From positions 1 to 50,846 of the IMG/VR virus record IMGVR_UViG_3300018063_000007: a stretch of DNA of 50,846 nucleotides; one strand, 5' to 3'. Position numbers and translations under genes: made by a program. The notes beneath the pieces are model-generated. The model searched no databases, was not told the DNA's origin, and saw only the letters and a program-made list of their open reading frames with translations. The DNA is from a virus. How positions within the stretch are numbered: position 1 is the stretch's first letter; each line of letters starts with the position of its first letter. Below are positions 29,276 through 39,253 of the stretch, piece by piece.

Positions 29276-32200
29276 GGCGTACTCGTCGGTGATGGAGTCG
29301 GCGTCGCAGTGCGAGTGCGGCTAGGGCATGGGCCACCAAGACACGGCGAAGGCATCGGGCACGTGGGGGTGGGTGTTGCCGTCCTCGTGGCCTGTGGTGT
29401 TGGCGTCGGTGAGGTCGACGGTGTTGGCGAACGGCTGGGCGTAGGAGTCCGTGAGGGCGTTGGGGTACGCGAGGGAGTTGGCGTGCGGGTGCGCGTAGGC
29501 GTGGGCGTGCGTGTGGGGGTTGGGGTAGCGCCGCCAGTGCAAGAAAGTAGCTCAAATGCCTCAGTGTCGGGAGGCGCCGCACCTGCCTCACCTCGCAACG
29601 TCGCGGTGAGTCCTGCGTTGCCTGTTGGGTATGTTACACAAGAAGTAGCCACCCCTGGTTGTGCAGTCACGGTGCCACAACCAGCTTCCCAAATCGCCAC
29701 ACAAGCTGGTTCAACTCCAGTGTCTTCGGGGGACGACGGGGTAGTAATGGCTGGGCCGGTGATGTCAATGAAGTTTACGTCAGTCCCGTTAGCAACTGGG
29801 TTGCTGTTGATGTCAGAGACGATTGCAGAAATAATCATCATGCATTGACCTGCTGTAAGCACAGTGCAGGCAGGCGGTTGGACAAGCACAATCTGATTTG
29901 GTGGCAAAGGAGTTGCTGTGGCCGTTGGGGTGGGTGTCAGCGTAACCACCGGTGTGGGCGTGGCCCCTCCAGCGTCGCACTCTAGCGTCCACGTCTCACC
30001 GCCTGTGCCTATGGCCGTCCCGCTCTCCACTGCTTGTAGCTGTAGGCAGCCCTTAGCCAAAAAGGGGATACTCGCACCAGTGAAGCTGCAATTACGGTCA
30101 TTGTCAGCAATGGTGCAGAGAGTGGCAGTCGAGGTCATTGTGGCATTGATGCAATGCTGGGCAGCGGTGAGCGCAGGGGAGTAATTTGCCCGGATCGCCC
30201 ACGAGTTACCCACGCCAGGCGGATTCACTACGTTCACGACCCCAGAGCACGAACTTGGCCTAACATTGTAGCCGTTAGGCACAATCCAGCGTGTGAGTTG
30301 TGAGTCGATAGTTGTGGCCTCGCGGGCCATTAAGAATGACGAAGTGCGGTTCGTTGTGGACACACCTTGCCAAACAGGCCCCCCGGCGACGTAAGGTGCA
30401 ATGGGATCGCCTGTACAGTCTACACTCCATGACCAACCGCCACCTGTGCTGTCAGGTGGGAGGCAAGAGTGTGGCCCGTCAATGCAGGTGCAGTTAGCGT
30501 TAACAGTGCAAGTACTACCAGCAGAACAGCCATCGTGGCACCGGGAGACTTGCGATAATCGTAACCGCATACAGCTATTCGTGGCTATGTCAAATGATTG
30601 GTCGACTGTAAATGCACAGTGTTCTTCTGCCCCAGAGATAGAACATTTCGTGATTGGCGTGTACGTGAGATCTGTACAGCGTTGAGTGCTTGTGAGCGGG
30701 GCCGTTGAGCCTTCAAGAACTACGTCCCAGTTACCTTTTATTGGGTTTGACGCTGTAGGGGGGCTCGTGAGATACACACCGCCTGCGCAACCTTCAATGT
30801 CAGTTGTAGTAATCCACTGAGAAAGCAATGTTGGTGGGTTGGTACCTGATATATGCCCCATTACGAAATTGGCTTGGCCAGATGTATTACCAGCATTGCC
30901 AGGGTCGTTATACGATGAGAAGCCATCGGCGCGCTCGTCTTCGCAGTAGACTGAGGCGTTGATTGAGCCAGGAGTAGTGGTGTTGCCGACACTGGGCGTT
31001 AGCTTATACTGCAAGCACGAGTCCACTGCCACACCAGGGGCAGCGAACGTGTGGGACCACGAGCAGTTCTTGTTTGGTGGTATGATGATACACGCTACGC
31101 CTGTCGAGAGGTACGTAGCTTCGTCGCAGCTTTCGTTAACCCCTAGAGCAATGTCGCTGTATAGCAACTCAATTGCAAAATTCCCTGTGGGCGACGTTTC
31201 CACGGCGACTGTGCCGCTGCACTTCTTGAGATTCTGTTGGGTCTTCCACCATGGCGCTGGCTCAGAAAGACTACGATCAGCGCTTGCGGCTCGACCAATG
31301 AAGCAAGGCGCGGTTGTAGAAGTGCATTGCAATGTGTTGCTACTACCGTTGCTAAAGAACATCGGCCCACCGTCGATTGGCGTTGGGGCGGCTGTTGGCG
31401 TCGCTGTAGCTGTGGGTGTGGCTGTGCTCGTCGGGGTGGGCGTAGGGCTTTCTGATGGTGTTGGAGTAACTGTTGGTGTAGGTGTGGCAGTCAGCGTAGG
31501 GGTAGCAGTTACAGTCTGCGTTGCAGTCACCGTAGGTGTGACTGTGATGGTTGGCGTCGGCGTGGCCGCAGAAACTTCCTCGCACGTCACTGCCCACGTC
31601 TCCGCGCCCGACCCTTGAACACCAACCTCCGTCACACGTAGGCGCAGGCACCCACCCGCAGGGACGTTGAGCGTAGCGTCCGTGAAGCTACATGAGTTGG
31701 TATTTGTCGTTGCATCGATGGCGCATACAGTCCCCGTACTAGTCCAGTCAGTGCTGAGTATTGGGCAGTCGTCAGCGTTGGCGACAGCGGTGTCTGTGCC
31801 TTCGAGTTCGATAGTCCACCCGTTCGTCCCGCCGCCCCCTGCGGAGGTGTTCATCGCGACGTGGCCAGAGCAGGACGTGAGCCCGGTTGACGTAACCCAC
31901 TGCCCATTCGCGTTACCCGCTCCTGCGATCCGCTCGCCGCTTCCGAGGAAGTGGCTGGTCGTGCCGCTAGAGCCGTCGCCGCCGTAGAACACCGGGGGGC
32001 CACTCTCGAACGTTGCAGCGTTGTCAAGGGAGCATGAGACAACGACGTGGTGGCCGGCTGTGTTGACTGCGGTCAGCACCTCATCGAAGAACACCCGGAA
32101 GCAACTCCCCTTGGGGATGTTGATGGCGGAATCGATGGCCTTGGTGCAGTTGTTGTCGGTGGCGGTGAGGGTGCAGAGGGCAGTCGTAGTTGTGAAGGCC

Positions 32201-32967
32201 AGGTCGACGCAACTCTGCGTCGTAGCGAGCGTGGTATCCGAAATCTGGAGGCCAACGTTCCACGTCCCTGAGCCTCCCGAGGGCGTATCCACCACGATCC
32301 ACGCGCTACACGCGGAGTAGTCCTCCGTGGCAATCCAGTGGTTCGCGTCGGAGCTGCTCGCCACGGCGTTCGACTCAGGGCCGATGAACGTGTCCCCCTG
32401 GATGCCCGTGTCGGTGTCGAAGTTAAAGGTGGTCAGGCCGTCGCTGTTGGCGTCTTCACAGTCGATGGTCTGACCCACGAGGGTGGCCGCTGCGGGAACC
32501 CCTGTTGCGGTGAGCCGGTACTGGAAGCACGTCTTGGCCGCAATCCCGATCCCCCCGTTGATGCTGGTGAGGTCCTTCGTCCAGTCACAAGAGTTGTCGG
32601 TGTCGGAGATGGTACAGAGCGTCCCAGTGGTCTCCATTGAGGCGACGTTCGAGGCGCAGTCGGCAGTGACCCCGAGGGCGGTTTCCTCATATAGCAACTC
32701 GACCGCCCACGACGTTCCCGCGCCTGGAGCGGTCCTGAGCGTCACCATCCCCGTGCATGTCTTGAGCGCTTGGTCCGTTACCCAAAACGTCCCGTCGTTG
32801 GTTTGAGTCGTGCTTGGAGTGGACGCGCCGCCGCCGAAGTAGGTCGCCGTCCCGATGGTATTCCAATACTGGTTAGCGAAATGCGGCCCGCCGTCCTTGA
32901 CTGCCCCCGCAACAGCAGGGAGTAGTAGCAATAGGACTAAGAAGCCAAGTCTAACGACGACGCCCAA
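29272..32967 (-). CDS. Giant exported protein with six Cys-rich repeat domains and Thr-Pro linkers
   Basis: 1231 residues from TTG 32967, with GGGAGAGGAA upstream; a start at 33012 would place 15 charged residues before the signal peptide. Signal 1-22 ([16 protein letters not shown]); domains 24-177, 178-330, 331-467; linker 468-530; domains 531-682, 683-870, 871-1001; linker 1002-1020; an Ig/Big1-like domain 1021-1143; Thr-Pro tail to the end. Recurrent signatures are C.G.V, LLYE/LLYS, DC, NCS and C.Q..LT. The fifth domain has an extra Cys-rich insertion ([19 protein letters not shown]). Three domains per block suggest a designed triplet. Likely extracellular; function unknown. Confidence 0.7.
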   Translation of the reverse strand: MGVVVRLGFLVLLLLLPAVAGAVKDGGPHFANQYWNTIGTATYFGGGASTPSTTQTNDGTFWVTDQALKTCTGMVTLRTAPGAGTSWAVELLYEETALGVTADCASNVASMETTGTLCTISDTDNSCDWTKDLTSINGGIGIAAKTCFQYRLTATGVPAAATLVGQTIDCEDANSDGLTTFNFDTDTGIQGDTFIGPESNAVASSSDANHWIATEDYSACSAWIVVDTPSGGSGTWNVGLQISDTTLATTQSCVDLAFTTTTALCTLTATDNNCTKAIDSAINIPKGSCFRVFFDEVLTAVNTAGHHVVVSCSLDNAATFESGPPVFYGGDGSSGTTSHFLGSGERIAGAGNANGQWVTSTGLTSCSGHVAMNTSAGGGGTNGWTIELEGTDTAVANADDCPILSTDWTSTGTVCAIDATTNTNSCSFTDATLNVPAGGCLRLRVTEVGVQGSGAETWAVTCEEVSAATPTPTITVTPTVTATQTVTATPTLTATPTPTVTPTPSESPTPTPTSTATPTATATPTAAPTPIDGGPMFFSNGSSNTLQCTSTTAPCFIGRAASADRSLSEPAPWWKTQQNLKKCSGTVAVETSPTGNFAIELLYSDIALGVNESCDEATYLSTGVACIIIPPNKNCSWSHTFAAPGVAVDSCLQYKLTPSVGNTTTPGSINASVYCEDERADGFSSYNDPGNAGNTSGQANFVMGHISGTNPPTLLSQWITTTDIEGCAGGVYLTSPPTASNPIKGNWDVVLEGSTAPLTSTQRCTDLTYTPITKCSISGAEEHCAFTVDQSFDIATNSCMRLRLSQVSRCHDGCSAGSTCTVNANCTCIDGPHSCLPPDSTGGGWSWSVDCTGDPIAPYVAGGPVWQGVSTTNRTSSFLMAREATTIDSQLTRWIVPNGYNVRPSSCSGVVNVVNPPGVGNSWAIRANYSPALTAAQHCINATMTSTATLCTIADNDRNCSFTGASIPFLAKGCLQLQAVESGTAIGTGGETWTLECDAGGATPTPVVTLTPTPTATATPLPPNQIVLVQPPACTVLTAGQCMMIISAIVSDINSNPVANGTDVNFIDITGPAITTPSSPEDTGVEPACVAIWEAGCGTVTAQPGVATSCVTYPTGNAGLTATLRGEAGAAPPDTEAFELLSCTGGATPTPTRTPTPTRTRTPTPSRTPTPSRTPTPSRSPTPSTSPTPTPQATRTATPTPTCPMPSPCLGGPCPSRTRTATPTPSPTSTP
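29275..29535 (-). repeat. Thr-Pro/Arg tail repeat
   Basis: C-terminal 87 residues of the giant protein, units such as RTPTPS repeated, interrupted by a [12 protein letters not shown] cluster. The tail ends exactly where the next gene begins (ATGA). Confidence 0.9.
29908..29964 (-). repeat. Short Thr-Pro linker
   Basis: Codes for [19 protein letters not shown] between the second triplet and the Ig-like domain. Confidence 0.85.
31378..31566 (-). repeat. Thr-Pro linker between repeat triplets
   Basis: Codes for about 63 residues of TPT/TAT/TVT units between domains 3 and 4 of the giant protein. The domain after it starts IDGGPMFF, matching DGGPHF and DGGANF at the start of the other two triplets. 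Confidence 0.9.
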
Positions 32968-33856
32968 AAGTTCCTCTCCCTCTAGAGGAAGCGCTGCCAA
33001 ATGCCGGCCCAAATGAGCTTCGAGGGCGTTGTGCTGGGTTCATGCCCTCTGGGCCAGCTAGGCGCTCATCCTCAAAACGAGGAAGGCCGTAGCGTTCGGC
33101 GCCGACAGTGCCAATGCGCTCAGTTTCGGCTCGCGCCCAGTCAAGTGGCTGGCGTGCGTTGAATTGGCGTGCGTCCTCGGCCAACTTGGCCTTTTGTGCC
33201 TCAAGCTGCGCGGCGATCGACGAAGACATTTGTTCGTACTTCGCGGCGTCGATGAGTTGGTTGTTGAAGGCAGAGTCGAGTTGGGCTTGCAACTGTCGCG
33301 ACTCTTGGAGCGCGCCTGCATACGCGAGATTACGTTGGCCCATCTGTTCGTTGAAACCGCCTGCGAGGCTTGCGTAGGCGCCTGTCGCTGCTTGGTAGCC
33401 AGGCAGGGCCTGTTGGCGGATTGCGCTTGCACCTTCGAGGCCGGTAAGCGCAAGGGCTTGCATACGGTTGGTAGCGGCTCGACGGCCAGCACTGCCACCA
33501 CCATAGCCCTGGCGTTGCCGTTGGATGCTGGCAAGCCGGGTGTCCTCGCTTGCCGCAATGGCTGTACGCTCAGAGGCGAGGTTCATCAAGTCCTTGAAGG
33601 CAGCCGAGTTCTGAGGGTGGTTGAACTCGTTGAGGAAGCCGAGTGCTTCCCCACGTACCTCGCCAATACCCTCACGCGACGGGGTGCCAAAATCACCCAA
33701 CGCCGGGCCTTGGACGATGGGCCGCGCAATAGGCGGCTTACCAAGCACACCGCTTGAGCTACTACTAACGCCAAAAGCGCCACCGCTACGACGGCTACCA
33801 ATGATTCTACCACCAAATGGCCGAGAACTGGTTGGGGTAGCATAGTTAATTGGCAT
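32951..33856 (-). CDS. Putative internal virion protein
   Basis: 301 residues, Ala/Gln/Arg-rich. The N-terminus is Ser/Gly-rich ([16 protein letters not shown]); residues ~70-250 are helical ([37 protein letters not shown]); the C-terminus is Gly/Arg-rich ([12 protein letters not shown]). This composition is typical of P22 gp7/gp20-like ejection proteins. Its stop overlaps the start of the giant exported protein. Confidence 0.5.
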   Translation of the reverse strand: MPINYATPTSSRPFGGRIIGSRRSGGAFGVSSSSSGVLGKPPIARPIVQGPALGDFGTPSREGIGEVRGEALGFLNEFNHPQNSAAFKDLMNLASERTAIAASEDTRLASIQRQRQGYGGGSAGRRAATNRMQALALTGLEGASAIRQQALPGYQAATGAYASLAGGFNEQMGQRNLAYAGALQESRQLQAQLDSAFNNQLIDAAKYEQMSSSIAAQLEAQKAKLAEDARQFNARQPLDWARAETERIGTVGAERYGLPRFEDERLAGPEGMNPAQRPRSSFGPAFGSASSRGRGTFGRRR

Positions 33857-33868
33857 GATATATCACCT

Positions 33869-34309
33869 TTATCCTACTGTGATGTAAATTGCAAATAGTG
33901 CATCACCCGCTGCTGGGGGATCGCCAACGATTAGGAGGAAGGGATTGTCTCGATTCCAATAGAAGGATTCGGTTGGCGGTGGGTTAGCGTTTGAACGTTC
34001 AAGCCGGATGGCAGTGTTCGACCCGGTACGATGGTGGATGACAGCAATGTTCTCACCTGTTGGGGTGTTCGAGAGTGTGTAGGTGGTGTTGGCACCATCC
34101 ATTACGCCTAATGGTGGATCGTCGATGACGAGCCGTTCGCGGGTGAGCGTGGGCGCCTGGTCGTTGATGAGCGATTTTGTCTTGAGGGCAAGCGAGCGCT
34201 CCGTGTGGCTTTGGCGCTGGCGCTCGGCGTCGATGTCGATACCGTAGGCTTTCGCTTTGTTGTAGATACGCTGGCGTGCATCGCGAATACGTTCGCGGGG
34301 CGTGCTCAT
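33869..34309 (-). CDS. Late structural protein (putative)
   Basis: 146 residues. The N-terminal ~55 residues form a charged helix (RERIRDARQRIYNKAKAYG); the rest is beta-rich (TYTLSNTPTGENIAVIHHR, FLLIVGDPPAAGDALFAIYI), ending like a small virion attachment domain. It overlaps the preceding gene. No family was recognised. Confidence 0.5.
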   Translation of the reverse strand: MSTPRERIRDARQRIYNKAKAYGIDIDAERQRQSHTERSLALKTKSLINDQAPTLTRERLVIDDPPLGVMDGANTTYTLSNTPTGENIAVIHHRTGSNTAIRLERSNANPPPTESFYWNRDNPFLLIVGDPPAAGDALFAIYITVG

Positions 34310-34992
34310 ACTGTACCTACCCTAGATTCACGTATGCGCGGACCGAGGACGTGCCACGAAGCTTGCCAGTGTTCGAGGCGGAAGGGCTCGTTTGCCGCGT
34401 GTTCGACGGTTACGCTGAACGATTGGGCTTTCACGTTTGTTTGAAGCCGCATGTGTTGCCGCCCCACGCGCAGCCCTGCACGACGGTTCGCCAGTTCATT
34501 TTGGTACTCGCCAACGTGAAAGCGGTAGACAGAGGTGGGCGACGTAGGGATGTCGCGGAGGTTGAAAGCGAACTCACGAAGCCGTTTGAGGTAGTCGAGC
34601 CGATAGGCGTCAAAACTACCAGCATCGTCCATCGACGATGGTATGGGGCCGAATTTCGCCATGCGTTGTATAGGGGCAAACGTGTTATAGTCCCATTCGT
34701 CTCTGTGTCGCTCCCAGTCTAGGTAGTACAGGCGGTTGACGACTGCCACGACAATGATGTCGTTACCTTCTTCATCTTCGATCTGAGATACGTGTGTTGC
34801 AGGGATGTCCCAGAGTGTCCATGCACCATAGACATTGCCCAGTTCGTCGTCCTCTGCATCAGGCGACAAATCCATGGAGTAGACGAAGTTAGCCCAACGG
34901 TCGGCAATACACCCAGCGCGCGTGCATTTAATGCGCTTGGGGATGACACCAGTAGGGTCGTCGAAGAAGTCTTGGCAAAGTATTTCAGCCAT
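34306..34992 (-). CDS. Late structural protein (putative)
   Basis: 228 residues, mixed alpha/beta with many aromatic residues (YGAWTLWDIPATHVSQI, RLYYLDWERHRDEWDYN). Two cysteines near the start. The ATG overlaps the stop of the preceding gene (TAATG). It lies in the neck/tail part of the virion block; the role is not known. Confidence 0.5.
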   Translation of the reverse strand: MAEILCQDFFDDPTGVIPKRIKCTRAGCIADRWANFVYSMDLSPDAEDDELGNVYGAWTLWDIPATHVSQIEDEEGNDIIVVAVVNRLYYLDWERHRDEWDYNTFAPIQRMAKFGPIPSSMDDAGSFDAYRLDYLKRLREFAFNLRDIPTSPTSVYRFHVGEYQNELANRRAGLRVGRQHMRLQTNVKAQSFSVTVEHAANEPFRLEHWQASWHVLGPRIRESRVGTV

Positions 34993-35582
34993 TATGACAC
35001 GTTCACGAAGCTAATGTCGACATCGGGGGCTGGGATAGGCCCTGCAACAGTCACTACGACAAACATGCTGGAGACTATTGTAACGATAAAGGAGTCTGTA
35101 GTTACGTCGCCACCCCTGAAGAACGGGAGAGGAATGCCATCTGGCGCTAGCAGGTCTGTTTGAGGAGTGCCGAACACGCCGACTGTATCGTTTGAGAGAA
35201 CGAAGATGCCTTTCTTGTGGATAGCTCCCGAAAAGAAAAATGCAAATCTGTACTGTGGTCCACAGCAACCTCCTGAGCGGCTCCTAAGCAGAATACTTAC
35301 TATGCTATTCTCAGGCGCGTTTGTGACAGCTACCGTCATCTGGCCATTGATATTGCCAACACTAGAGGTGAGGCTTACGTTAGGGTCGCCATTAAGGAAT
35401 TCTTGGTGTGCTTGGAGCACCTCATGGGACTCAAAACTAAGATTATCGAGGAATGCTTGATAGAACCCAGCATCTTCGAAGGCAAATGCCTTCTTGGTAA
35501 CTGTAAAAGTCACGCCATTATCGTCTGCGGTTGGTGGCACGCGTTTAGGGTTGAACGCTGGTCCTGGTTCACACAGCGGCAT
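34992..35582 (-). CDS. Late hypothetical protein, beta-rich
   Basis: 196 residues. A helical segment in the middle (FYQAFLDNLSFESHEVLQAHQ) is followed by many beta strands (MTVAVTNAPENSIVSILLRS, SFIVTIVSSMFVVVTVAG) and CC in SRSGGCCGPQ. Part of the coupled run 34306-36529 with TAATG junctions, so probably made together with virion proteins. Confidence 0.5.
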   Translation of the reverse strand: MPLCEPGPAFNPKRVPPTADDNGVTFTVTKKAFAFEDAGFYQAFLDNLSFESHEVLQAHQEFLNGDPNVSLTSSVGNINGQMTVAVTNAPENSIVSILLRSRSGGCCGPQYRFAFFFSGAIHKKGIFVLSNDTVGVFGTPQTDLLAPDGIPLPFFRGGDVTTDSFIVTIVSSMFVVVTVAGPIPAPDVDISFVNVS

Positions 35583-36529
35583 TAGGCTTCAACCTTATCG
35601 GGGTCACAAGCAGGCTCCCCAGTGATTGGGTCAATGTAAGTTTCTTGGGGTTGCTCTGGCAAGCATGGGGGTGACGTGGTGCCTACGCCACAAGGATTGA
35701 TGTCGGCGCCTGGATCATCACATGGTGGGTGGTCACATTCATCGTCGTCGGAGCAATCAAGCTCAACTGTCTCTATAAGTTCGTGCCAGTGCGCAAGTTG
35801 CTCTGGGGTTAGCGTAGCCTCGAACGCGGCGACTGCGGCTTCGTCGCACAGGTCGATAGGAGGCGGGCCAGGAAACTCGACGACAGGCGGTAGGGGATCT
35901 GGCTCAGGGTTAATAGGGTCGGTGAAGCAAGGGACGCCGTTCTCATCTACACCTTCAGGGTGTACGAGGCAGGCGGGCGGGTCGAGGCAGTTGTCGGGGT
36001 CAACCTCACACGGATCTTGGGGGGTCACGTCGGGATTGCACTCACCGAACAGGTGGATGGCGATGAAGCGGTTGACTGGAGTACCAACGGCGCCTGGGTC
36101 CATAGTGATCCAGACAGCGCCTACATCTCGAAGGTCCGTAGTGAGAAACAGGTCGAAGACCTTGCGCTCGCCGCTCCGCACTCCCGTGAACAGGCTGTTA
36201 AGCGCAAAACGCCTGCGCCGCGCCCACTCTAAGGTCGCTGTGCTGCGAGTCCACAGTTCTAGGAATGGGACATCAAGGGCCGCGTAGCTTGGGCGTAGCT
36301 TCACGAGCGCGCCAGAGAAGAATGCTGGGAAGCGTAGGAATGTGAGGAGGGCGCCTTCACGCTCCAATTCGCCGGTTTGCTCGAAGTCCTGGTCCATCAA
36401 GCCAACTTGTGCGGCGGTACCCCACGACGCGGCGGTGGCGGCCGGGTTATCTACATCATAGTCAACAGTTTGCTGAAGGGTGTAGTTGTCTCCTGAATCG
36501 AGGCCGACTCGGCGGATGCGCCTACTCAT
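35582..36529 (-). CDS. Late structural protein with Asp/Pro/Cys-rich tail
   Basis: 315 residues. Residues 1-~165 are a beta-rich folded domain (ALLTFLRFPAFFSGALVKLR, RKVFDLFLTTDLRDVGAVW). From ~165 on, the chain is acidic with many Pro and Cys, resembling a disordered or metal-binding extension. It follows the hub-like protein and the small gene 36529-36726, so it may belong to the tail tip. Confidence 0.5.
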   Translation of the reverse strand: MSRRIRRVGLDSGDNYTLQQTVDYDVDNPAATAASWGTAAQVGLMDQDFEQTGELEREGALLTFLRFPAFFSGALVKLRPSYAALDVPFLELWTRSTATLEWARRRRFALNSLFTGVRSGERKVFDLFLTTDLRDVGAVWITMDPGAVGTPVNRFIAIHLFGECNPDVTPQDPCEVDPDNCLDPPACLVHPEGVDENGVPCFTDPINPEPDPLPPVVEFPGPPPIDLCDEAAVAAFEATLTPEQLAHWHELIETVELDCSDDDECDHPPCDDPGADINPCGVGTTSPPCLPEQPQETYIDPITGEPACDPDKVEA

Positions 36530-36726
36530 TAAACGTCTCGGAGGCCCCGTTGTGCTCGCTCAGCTGGTGTAAGGTGAAGAAGCTCCTCAGCGTCCTTGCC
36601 TTTGCGAGGCTTACGTTTTAGTAAGTCCTCAATGTCCCGAATAGCATCTAACTCCTGCTGACGTTTCTTACTGGCGCCAAAATCCTCAAAGGCTAACCTT
36701 TGTTTAACTTTAGATTTGTCACTCAT
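36529..36726 (-). CDS. Small charged late protein
   Basis: 65 residues from ATG 36726, with GGAG upstream and an 8-base overlap with the hub gene. It has a helical, charged sequence (SKVKQRLAFEDFGASKKRQQ) and LLKRKPRKGKDAEELL. It slightly resembles the small protein at 25408. The function is unknown. Confidence 0.55.
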   Translation of the reverse strand: MSDKSKVKQRLAFEDFGASKKRQQELDAIRDIEDLLKRKPRKGKDAEELLHLTPAERAQRGLRDV

Positions 36727-38107
36727 TACCGAGATTCTCCACTTCTCGCCGTTTGCGCGTCGCACCGAAGCCCCACCACATGAATACACGGCGTTTACGG
36801 TCGAAGGCTGCTGAACTGCCGAGCGAGAAGTCCAGCGCAGCGTAGAGTTGGTCAATCGCGCCGCTCAGCCGCACAGCGTGGATGCCCCCAGTGCCGCTCT
36901 CATACCGCTCGATGCGGTATACGCCATCGCGGGAGGCGAACATGATTGCGTTCTCGACCGCTATCACTGATCCAGGAGCGAAGCACCCAATACCGATACG
37001 GTGGCCACCACCAGCAGCCAGCACGGGCACAGGCTTGTACTCCTCGAACACCTCGCCAGCAATGGCCCACGTCCCAACTTCCTTGAATGCGACGAGCCAC
37101 TCGTGCATGGAGCTAAGGGCAGCGAGCCTGTCACCGTCCCCATGAGCCACGGGGATTTCGTTATCATCGGGCCAGCCCTCAGGCACCATGTAGTCGGGGT
37201 GTTGGTTAGAAAAGCGCACGAGTGAGAGGTCGTCGATCATCACAGCGGCGAGTTGGCCTCGATGCTCTGCGAGCGCTGAGAACGGGTGAGGAGGCGGTGT
37301 GTTGACTAGCTCCTCGGCGGGCGTGCGTCCTTCGAGCACAGCATCCGACGTAGTATCGGTGATGTCATTGCCAATGTCAGCAGTCCCAATGAATCGGTAA
37401 CTACCACGCGAGGCATTCGTGCGATAGAGGGACCATTTGGTGACCTGGGGGTCGTTGTAGTTTGCTGGATCGGTAGGTGAGGAGAACGTGTTCGTCTGAC
37501 ACGTTGTATTGGTGACGGTGAGTGGATTCTCGTTAAGGTCACTTTCGTGCCACGGAGAGCTGAGCGTCCACTTGTAATCGCGCTTGCCAGCCTCGATACA
37601 GTTGGGGGCGACGCCAGCGGCTATGACGGGCGCGCCTGGCGGCATGAGCATCGTCTTAATGCCCACGCGCGTCAGCGCTTGGGTTACACCATCGTACTTG
37701 AGGTTGGGGTTTAGCCCGTCGTAGATGAAGGTGAGGTTTTGCCCGCCTGAGATAGAAAGGAAGTTGACCTTAAGCGGCGTCGCCCGAGTTTGCTCGTCAT
37801 CAGGCATGCTAGTGAGCAAAAGCTCCACTGGATCGGCACCAGGCAAGAGTCGATAGAGTTTCTCACCAGCAGCAACAATGAGTTCACGGGTACCATCCTC
37901 ATAGACATGCCATCCGTGGCCGCGAATAGGATCGGGGAAGGGTATAGCGTGGATGGGGCGTAGGCCGGGGCGGCCCGCGAGAATGCCCCCAGGGACGTAG
38001 ACGTTTAGTGCCTCTCTTAGATAGCCGGCTTGATGTTTACGGGGGTGCTCGCGGGCGAGAATGCCACGAAAGTAGGTGTCCTGAGTTTGAGCGGCGCGAG
38101 TAGCCAC
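36719..38107 (-). CDS. Tail hub / packaged-DNA stabilisation protein (P22 gp10-like)
   Basis: 462 residues from GTG 38107 with GGGAGC upstream. The N-terminus (YLREALNVYVPGGILAGRPGL) and repeated beta motifs (VYEDGTRELIVAAGEKLYRL, ENAIMFASRDGVYRIERYE) are typical of beta-propeller hub proteins that close the neck of short-tailed phages. Its length is near the 472 residues of P22 gp10. Its place after the adaptor-like gene agrees. Confidence 0.6.
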   Translation of the reverse strand: MATRAAQTQDTYFRGILAREHPRKHQAGYLREALNVYVPGGILAGRPGLRPIHAIPFPDPIRGHGWHVYEDGTRELIVAAGEKLYRLLPGADPVELLLTSMPDDEQTRATPLKVNFLSISGGQNLTFIYDGLNPNLKYDGVTQALTRVGIKTMLMPPGAPVIAAGVAPNCIEAGKRDYKWTLSSPWHESDLNENPLTVTNTTCQTNTFSSPTDPANYNDPQVTKWSLYRTNASRGSYRFIGTADIGNDITDTTSDAVLEGRTPAEELVNTPPPHPFSALAEHRGQLAAVMIDDLSLVRFSNQHPDYMVPEGWPDDNEIPVAHGDGDRLAALSSMHEWLVAFKEVGTWAIAGEVFEEYKPVPVLAAGGGHRIGIGCFAPGSVIAVENAIMFASRDGVYRIERYESGTGGIHAVRLSGAIDQLYAALDFSLGSSAAFDRKRRVFMWWGFGATRKRREVENLGNE

Positions 38108-38113
38108 ACTACG

Positions 38114-38479
38114 TTAGCTCCCAAACGAGAGCGACGAGACGGTTGGGCGCCCAGAAAACGCGACGGTGATGTAAGTACCAGCGCCAGTCGTGATAACAGT
38201 GAGGCCCTTCGAGAATGTCACTGGGCCGTCAAACTGAATCCCAAGCACTGACGTGTTGACCGTAGCGATGAGCGTGGTGTCGTCGGTAGTACCACCAGCG
38301 GGGGTGTCATAAAACTTAGCGAGGGTGCCAACCACGCCGACGTTCACGCGCGCAAGTACGCCGCCACCAGCAGCAACCATTACCTCAGTGCCATCGCCCT
38401 TAAGTTGTGCGTATTGATACTCACCAAGTGAGTAACTTGGGTTGCGGTTTGTTGGTCCGTAGACTGCGGTGAGTGCCAT
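38114..38479 (-). CDS. Small beta-rich virion protein (putative)
   Basis: 121 residues with GGAGAA before ATG. It is Gly/Thr/Val-rich with strands (GTEVMVAAGGGVLARVNVG, GLTVITTGAGTYITVAF), like the C-terminal domains of small fibre or decoration proteins. It lies between the adaptor and hub genes. Confidence 0.55.
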   Translation of the reverse strand: MALTAVYGPTNRNPSYSLGEYQYAQLKGDGTEVMVAAGGGVLARVNVGVVGTLAKFYDTPAGGTTDDTTLIATVNTSVLGIQFDGPVTFSKGLTVITTGAGTYITVAFSGRPTVSSLSFGS

Positions 38480-38491
38480 TAGTTCTCCTAA

Positions 38492-39253
38492 CTACGCGAT
38501 GAAATCTTCCAAAAATCCATCAACCGTTCGTGTATCCTTCACCTGTCGCGGCCCGGCGGCCCTCGTCACCATGTCCAGCTTGTCTGAATAGTCGGCGCCA
38601 GCGATGTTTACTTCGTCGGCGATCCCCTGCTTCCGATAACAGTCGAGCACCACATAGCTAATCACGGCGTCGAGCATGATGTCGTTGAAACCCGAGCCTT
38701 CGAAGGTATCGCGGCCAATGAGGGTGCGTGGGCCTTGGATGTAATCGAGGCGCACGTTCTGAGGTTCAGAGAGTTGGGGCGTAGGCCGCACGAGCAAGCG
38801 CGGGCCAGCTTCGCGCCAGATGACTTCCATGACGTAACAGCCACCGGTGTCGGGCGCGAGTTCGTGTTCGAGCTGGCGGAAGTCGCTGTGGGTGATGTCA
38901 CGCATCACGAAACGCGCAATAGGGTCGGCCAACGGATCGGGCACGACCATCTCGAACGCCAACAGTTCGTAGAAGTCGGGTGGCAACTCCATCTCGCTTA
39001 CGTTGGCGGTGAGTTTGAGCGCCGCAGGGTTATATTGGCGCCCGTAGATGCCAAATGGGGCGTCGCTCGACACGATTGAGCGCACGAACCAGTTCTCCTT
39101 GGCCTCGCGCGCTCGTTGCCACACCTTACGCATCCCCCGGTTCATGGACTCGATGATGAATCGGGTGGGCCAGAGGTTGTTGTTGGGGTCGCTGTCTTCG
39201 TCGATCTCGTCGCGCACCCGGCGTACAAGCGTGGAGACGGTCATGTTCGTCAT
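38492..39253 (-). CDS. Neck adaptor protein (head-tail connector, P22 gp4-like)
   Basis: 253 residues from ATG 39253, ATGA overlap. The N-terminal region (VSTLVRRVRDEIDEDSDPNN, FIIESMNRGMRKVWQ) is the helical head of adaptor proteins that bind the portal ring; VSEMELPPDFYELLAFEMV is also typical. Residues ~190-240 are helical (AVISYVVLDCYRKQG). A longer upstream start is less likely because it would lie within the preceding gene. Confidence 0.6.
   Translation of the reverse strand: MTNMTVSTLVRRVRDEIDEDSDPNNNLWPTRFIIESMNRGMRKVWQRAREAKENWFVRSIVSSDAPFGIYGRQYNPAALKLTANVSEMELPPDFYELLAFEMVVPDPLADPIARFVMRDITHSDFRQLEHELAPDTGGCYVMEVIWREAGPRLLVRPTPQLSEPQNVRLDYIQGPRTLIGRDTFEGSGFNDIMLDAVISYVVLDCYRKQGIADEVNIAGADYSDKLDMVTRAAGPRQVKDTRTVDGFLEDFIA

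Noticed and set aside
28101-29848. Long plus-strand open frames rich in Val-Gly repeats
   Set aside because: They are the reverse reading of the Thr-Pro linkers and domains of the exported late proteins, lack ribosome-binding sites and have purely low-complexity products.
36529-36855. Longer start for the small late gene at 36855
   Set aside because: It would overlap the hub gene by more than 130 bases; ATG 36726 has its own GGAG site.
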